Shown: one piece after another, positions 61,368 to 64,000 of the stretch
How positions within the stretch are numbered: the first letter of the stretch is position 1
How the letters are laid out: each line of letters begins with the position of its first letter
NCBI RefSeq assembly: GCF_024347455.1
Contig: NZ_AP025483.1
Location: 1,612,001-1,676,000, forward strand
Reading direction: 5' to 3'
DNA: 64,000 nucleotides
From: Vibrio echinoideorum
GTDB lineage: Bacteria; Pseudomonadota; Gammaproteobacteria; Enterobacterales; Vibrionaceae
Notes under the pieces: model-generated
The model's database searches: none
What the model was told of the DNA's origin: nothing
Seen by the model: the letters and a program-made list of their open reading frames with translations, nothing else
Position numbers and translations under genes: made by a program

Positions 61368-61781
61368 TTATGCACTCTCATCTTCGATAGATTTTTTATC
61401 CATTTCTTCTGTTCTTCCATCAAAAATAGATATTCCAAAAATGGTGTTATGTTCGACCATATCTTGCATGCTTTTAGCTATGCAGTATTTATCTATGATG
61501 GCTAACAAGATGTTTTTATCCTTCTCTGGTAGCTTTTGCATTCTCTCCAAAGCAATTGCAAGTAAGGCATCCAAACTTGTTTGTGATACATCACTCAGCA
61601 AGGCATTTGGAGTGCATTCCAAGGCTTTGCTGATCGCATATATAGTGCTTAGTTTTGGGTCGGTATCATTTCTTTCTATTTTTGAAATCTGCCCCAATCG
61701 AATACCGCAATTTTTTGCTAACTCACCTTGAGTCCATCCTTTATCACGTCGCAAACGCTTTAAATTATCACCTATAGACAT
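61368..61781 (-). CDS. RstR-like phage repressor, XRE family
   Basis: A 137-residue repressor. The N-terminal helix-turn-helix MSIGDNLKRLRRDKGWTQGELAKNCGIRLGQISKIERND (residues 1-39) is a standard Cro/CI type domain; the C-terminal part is helical (LLAIALERMQKLPEKDKNILLAII) and may dimerise. It is divergent from the initiator gene and two operator-like repeats lie in between, the RstR arrangement of CTXphi. RstR proteins vary greatly between phages and set immunity; the exact type is unknown. Confidence 0.85.
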   Translation of the reverse strand: MSIGDNLKRLRRDKGWTQGELAKNCGIRLGQISKIERNDTDPKLSTIYAISKALECTPNALLSDVSQTSLDALLAIALERMQKLPEKDKNILLAIIDKYCIAKSMQDMVEHNTIFGISIFDGRTEEMDKKSIEDESA

Positions 61782-61796
61782 AAATTTACCCGCTCA

Positions 61797-61868
61797 TTAA
61801 TCTTGTAGGATTAATTATAACCCTATATATTACCCCTACCGACATAATTAATCCTGTAGGGTTAATTA
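61797..61868. promoter_or_regulatory. Paired operators of the RstR-like repressor
   Basis: TTAATCTTGTAGGATTAATTA (61797-61817) and TTAATCCTGTAGGGTTAATTA (61848-61868) are imperfect palindromes 51 bases apart, about five helical turns, so repressors bound to both would face the same side. Between them ACCCTATATATTACCCCTACC carries CCCTA half-sites, perhaps a weaker third operator. They cover the divergent promoters. Confidence 0.75.
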
Positions 61869-61903
61869 AATTCATCATGTAAGAGTATTGACAGGGTTTT
61901 CAT

Positions 61904-63046
61904 TTGTTCTTTATCGACCAACTATTCATGCAACAAGATCACCACGAGGGGAACCTTCCTCTTGTGGGACGTCATGTTATCGAAAGGGTTGAATTAGAAA
62001 CTGGTGAAAACCTTCCACCGACGGTTAATCAGAAAATTTTAGAAGGCTCATTCAGTACAAAGCTAACTATTCGATGTAACGGTACTCGGGTTCGAGTTGA
62101 AGGAAATCCGTCGCGCTGGCAGCGTATGGACAACCTCTTTGGTTTGCAGACGCTTGATGAGTGTGTGGCGATTTATAACCATATTTTAGCCTCATATGAC
62201 TTGCCTCCGTTTACAAAAAATACCCGTTTTGCTCATCGTCAATCTGCTGATGGTAAATCGTCTTCATTGATTGGTAATGGTGCTGAAATCACATCGATAG
62301 ATTGGACTCGAAATTTAGCTGTAGGGAAGGGTAAAGAACGTTCTTTTATTCGAGGTCTTTCTTCTATGCAGATTGGTCGAGGGCGAAAACCTAAACTTTA
62401 TCCTGATGGTAATACCTGTAACTGGGGTGAAGGGTCGACTTGGATAATGGACAAACTCTATGCAAAGGCGGTTGACTTACAGAGACATTTATTAAAAGAC
62501 CAACGAAAAAAAGAAGGGGTATCAAAAGAAGCATTAGATTACGTGAACAAGCTTATTGATTATTGCGAGTCATTCGGTGTTGTTCGAGAAGAGCACAGTT
62601 TGAGACAGGCATTATTAAAACGACACGACTTACAATTTTACGGCATCACAACAGAACAAGATTTTTATAATCACTTACAAGACATTGAGAATGCTATGAA
62701 AACAACACAAATATCATACGACGAACATCAATCCTTTGCAGACCAACTTTTATCTCTAGGCGTAGTGAAAAGTCGACAAGCAGCCAACGCAACGCAAAGT
62801 TACGCCATTATGTGGCAACACGGAACAAATTTAAGAAGTGTTTTAAAGGACCGTCAATTTTACGAACACAAAGCGCGCCTAAAAGCGATTGGTATCGATA
62901 TCGGTCAACAATTCGATGTTAGTCGGATGTGTCCAACGCTTAAACGTTCTGAGGTTATCGAGGTTCAGCCACTTAAGATTCCGCCTTGGTACAAGATGCC
63001 AGTTGTAGCCGAAACTAATATTCTACCTTTCAAAGCCTACGCATAG
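61904..63046 (+). CDS. Phage replication initiator, gene II/X family (RstA-like)
   Basis: A 380-residue rolling-circle initiator of the phage/plasmid gene II/X family. The start FFIDQLFMQQDHHEGNLPLVGRH, then CNGTRVRVEGNPSRWQRMDNLFGL, is the family pattern (TIGR01629). It would nick the plus origin in the upstream region. The start is taken as TTG 61904, with AGGG eight bases before, since the family begins close to FIDxL; the first ATG is at 61928. It is followed after nine bases by the ssDNA-binding gene. The class differs from that of prophage 1, so the two replicate independently. Confidence 0.85.
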   Translation: MFFIDQLFMQQDHHEGNLPLVGRHVIERVELETGENLPPTVNQKILEGSFSTKLTIRCNGTRVRVEGNPSRWQRMDNLFGLQTLDECVAIYNHILASYDLPPFTKNTRFAHRQSADGKSSSLIGNGAEITSIDWTRNLAVGKGKERSFIRGLSSMQIGRGRKPKLYPDGNTCNWGEGSTWIMDKLYAKAVDLQRHLLKDQRKKEGVSKEALDYVNKLIDYCESFGVVREEHSLRQALLKRHDLQFYGITTEQDFYNHLQDIENAMKTTQISYDEHQSFADQLLSLGVVKSRQAANATQSYAIMWQHGTNLRSVLKDRQFYEHKARLKAIGIDIGQQFDVSRMCPTLKRSEVIEVQPLKIPPWYKMPVVAETNILPFKAYA

Positions 63047-63055
63047 GAAAACACC

Positions 63056-63337
63056 ATGTTAAAAATCGAAGTATTCAAAGAAGACGTAAGAGTTACACCC
63101 AGAACCATGCCAGGGAAAGACGGCAAGCCACCACGTACTATTTACGAACAAGACGCTTATGCGCATTTACAAGGTCGTTTTCCAACGCTCACAAAGGTTC
63201 AACTGGAAGAAGGTCAACCACCTTATGAAGCCGGATTTTATACCTTTCATAGCTCTTCTTATATCGTTAATAACTTTGGCACTGTGGAGCTAAAGAAGTA
63301 CGGAAAAATCATCACACCTCTGGAGTTGGATTTATGA
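63056..63337 (+). CDS. Phage single-stranded DNA-binding protein (gene V/RstB-like)
   Basis: A 93-residue protein with the fold and position of gene V proteins: MLKIEVFKEDVRV, then MPGKDGKPPRTIYEQDAYAHLQGRFP, a beta-rich core, and SSSYIVNNFGTVELKK. It coats newly made plus strands. A truncated relative lies at 47588. Its stop overlaps the next start (ATGA). Confidence 0.85.
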   Translation: MLKIEVFKEDVRVTPRTMPGKDGKPPRTIYEQDAYAHLQGRFPTLTKVQLEEGQPPYEAGFYTFHSSSYIVNNFGTVELKKYGKIITPLELDL

Positions 63338-63549
63338 TTTGGAATTTACCTAAGCGTACCATTCACTACAAAGGTGGACTGACCATGGTGAGCCGTGAGG
63401 ATGACCCTAAATATCAGTGTACATCTTGCTACAAACCATTCTTTGAAGATGAGGTTTTCATTGGTGCATTTCTTTCAAAAATTGAGTGTCCTAATTGCCA
63501 ATCAGCATTGAGAGTTCTTACAGAATCAGAACCACTCATTACCAAATAA
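63334..63549 (+). CDS. Small zinc-ribbon phage protein
   Basis: A 71-residue protein with two CxxC pairs, CTSC and CPNC (YQCTSCYKPFFEDEVFIGAFLSKIECPNCQ), forming a probable zinc ribbon. It overlaps the ssDNA-binding gene by four bases. Role unknown; it may bind DNA or RNA and assist replication or regulation. Confidence 0.75.
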   Translation: MIWNLPKRTIHYKGGLTMVSREDDPKYQCTSCYKPFFEDEVFIGAFLSKIECPNCQSALRVLTESEPLITK

Positions 63550-63553
63550 AACA

Positions 63554-63588
63554 AAGCCCGTAACTGCTAGAACAGCTACGGGCTTCTA
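63554..63588 (+). terminator. Terminator after the replication genes of prophage 2
   Basis: AAGCCCGTAACTG and CAGCTACGGGCTT form a 13-base stem with one wobble and a six-base loop, followed by CTAT rather than a long T run. It separates early genes from the coat genes. Confidence 0.65.
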
Positions 63589-63615
63589 TCACAATCAACT
63601 ATACGAGAGTTAATT

Positions 63616-63849
63616 ATGAGTTTCCAAGAGTACACGCTAACGGATGTTTCCGACAAGGTTAATGATCTTCACGATATGTCTCTTTTCTTAAATTCAGGTT
63701 CTTACACCGAAGAAATAGGCGACAAATTAACATTTCATATGATGGAAGAAATTGAGACGTTACAGAGCATGCTTAGTTTTATTCGAATCTATCCACAGAT
63801 TCAGGCTCAAGAGCAGCTAGACAGCCCCCAGAAAGAACTTACGCCTTAG
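63616..63849 (+). CDS. Small acidic phage protein, unknown
   Basis: A 77-residue helical acidic protein (MSFQEYTLTDVSDKVNDLHDMSLFLNSG...). No family recognised. GAGAG lies before the start. Its stop codon TAG overlaps the dif-like site at 63848, a pattern also seen with the genes ending at 44352 and 60700. It may be a cargo or accessory gene at the end of a satellite unit. Confidence 0.65.
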   Translation: MSFQEYTLTDVSDKVNDLHDMSLFLNSGSYTEEIGDKLTFHMMEEIETLQSMLSFIRIYPQIQAQEQLDSPQKELTP

Positions 63850-63875
63850 TGCGTATTATGAAAGGAGTGTTAAAT
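63848..63875 (+). other. dif-like Xer site 6 inside prophage 2
   Basis: AGTGCGTATTA, six bases TGAAAG, then GAGTGTTAAAT. The XerC arm and next two bases (AGTGCGTATTATG) are identical to the site at 60681; the XerD arm keeps TGTTAAAT (8 of 11). The overlapping ribosome site of the next gene (AAAGGAG) limits how much of the right arm can be judged. Recombination with 60681 would release a 3.2 kb circle. Confidence 0.5.
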
Positions 63876-63996
63876 GCAAAGTTTTATTCAGGCATATGAT
63901 TTTGTTTGTTGGCATTTGCCATTGTGGGTGGCTGCTTATGGCTTGTGGTGGATGTTCTGGTCATGGCTTGGTGCTGATGTTCGTCATTCTCGTTAA
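63874..63996 (+). CDS. Minor coat-like membrane protein, 40 residues
   Basis: The frame MQSFIQAYDFVCWHLPLWVA continues AYGLWWMFWSWLGADVRHSR and stops at 63996. It is almost entirely one Trp-rich membrane helix with a basic tail, like inovirus pVII/pIX proteins. AAAGGAG lies nine bases before the ATG. It is the first structural gene of prophage 2; the rest lies beyond the window. Confidence 0.7.
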   Translation: MQSFIQAYDFVCWHLPLWVAAYGLWWMFWSWLGADVRHSR

Positions 63997-64000
63997 GTGC

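Larger units (their letters stand above)
60681..64000 (+). mobile_element. Filamentous prophage 2 or RS1-like satellite (CTXphi-like order, continues past the window)
   Basis: From the att region at 60681 the order is: inverted att partner, origin region, RstR-like repressor (minus), gene II/X initiator, ssDNA-binding protein, small genes and a membrane coat gene at 63874. This is the CTXphi/RS1 plan. A third dif-like site at 63848 lies between the early block and the coat gene, so the 3.2 kb early block could be a satellite unit. The right border is outside the window. Confidence 0.75.

Noticed and set aside
61888..61915. TTGACA promoter directly upstream of the prophage 2 initiator
   Set aside because: Its -10 box would fall after the preferred TTG start codon, so it cannot drive the full gene; a promoter within the operator region is more likely.
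1..64000. CRISPR array, tRNA or rRNA genes
   Set aside because: No series of equal direct repeats with unique spacers and no cloverleaf or rRNA segment was found on reading both strands.

Overview
The window is a stretch of a Vibrio chromosome, most likely chromosome 1 of a marine species. The gene order pyrD-zapC-rlmL-uup-rmf-fabA-lonH-matP, rsmF-letB-letA, proQ-prc and pepN is the gamma-proteobacterial terminus-side order. A GlyGly-CTERM DUF3466 protein and Vibrio-type filamentous prophages point to the genus. The base composition is moderately AT-rich throughout.

Region 1 (1-44350) is core genome with ordinary housekeeping genes. In order it holds an Aap-type amino-acid ABC transporter, a siroheme-synthase-like protein whose methyltransferase half looks degenerate, yajQ, a DAHP synthase with a divergent orphan PEP-synthase C-terminal domain, a large unknown membrane protein, cvfB, rsmF, the LetA/LetB lipid-transport pair with an ABC exporter, msrC, proQ, prc, pepN, DUF2835, the large NAD-glutamate dehydrogenase, pyrD, zapC, rlmL, a glutaredoxin-like gene, uup, a DUF3466 GlyGly-CTERM protein, rmf, fabA, a Lon-like protease and matP.

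Region 2 (about 44350-53000) is an accessory zone at the replication terminus. It holds single cargo-like genes (an HDOD-like protein, DUF2971, a small outer-membrane barrel, a PLD-family protein and a HEPN-like protein), fragments of filamentous phages (a truncated ssDNA-binding gene, one intact and one decayed DUF3653 gene), one complete and one truncated insertion sequence of the same kind, and several dif-like XerC/XerD sites.

Region 3 (about 51500-60700) is a filamentous (inovirus) prophage on the minus strand: DUF3693 regulator, small early genes, Rep_trans-type initiator, DUF1293 protein, coat proteins, a pIII-like adhesin, a pVI-like protein and Zot. Region 4 (60681 to the window end) is the start of a second inovirus on the plus strand with CTXphi-like order: attP region, RstR-like repressor, gene II/X initiator, ssDNA-binding protein and small coat genes.

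The main result of the hunt concerns the dif locus. A 12-base XerC-arm motif, GTGCGTATTATG, recurs at 49793, 60682 and 63849, and an inverted dif-like partner lies at 60825-60852, as in the folded single-stranded attP of CTXphi. Two successive prophage ends share the layout att site, DUF3653 gene, terminator, cargo gene on the opposite strand, but carry different cargo (PLD-like versus HEPN-like). This looks like a swappable cargo slot, possibly for anti-phage genes, in dif-integrating inoviruses. No function of the cargo is proven by the sequence.
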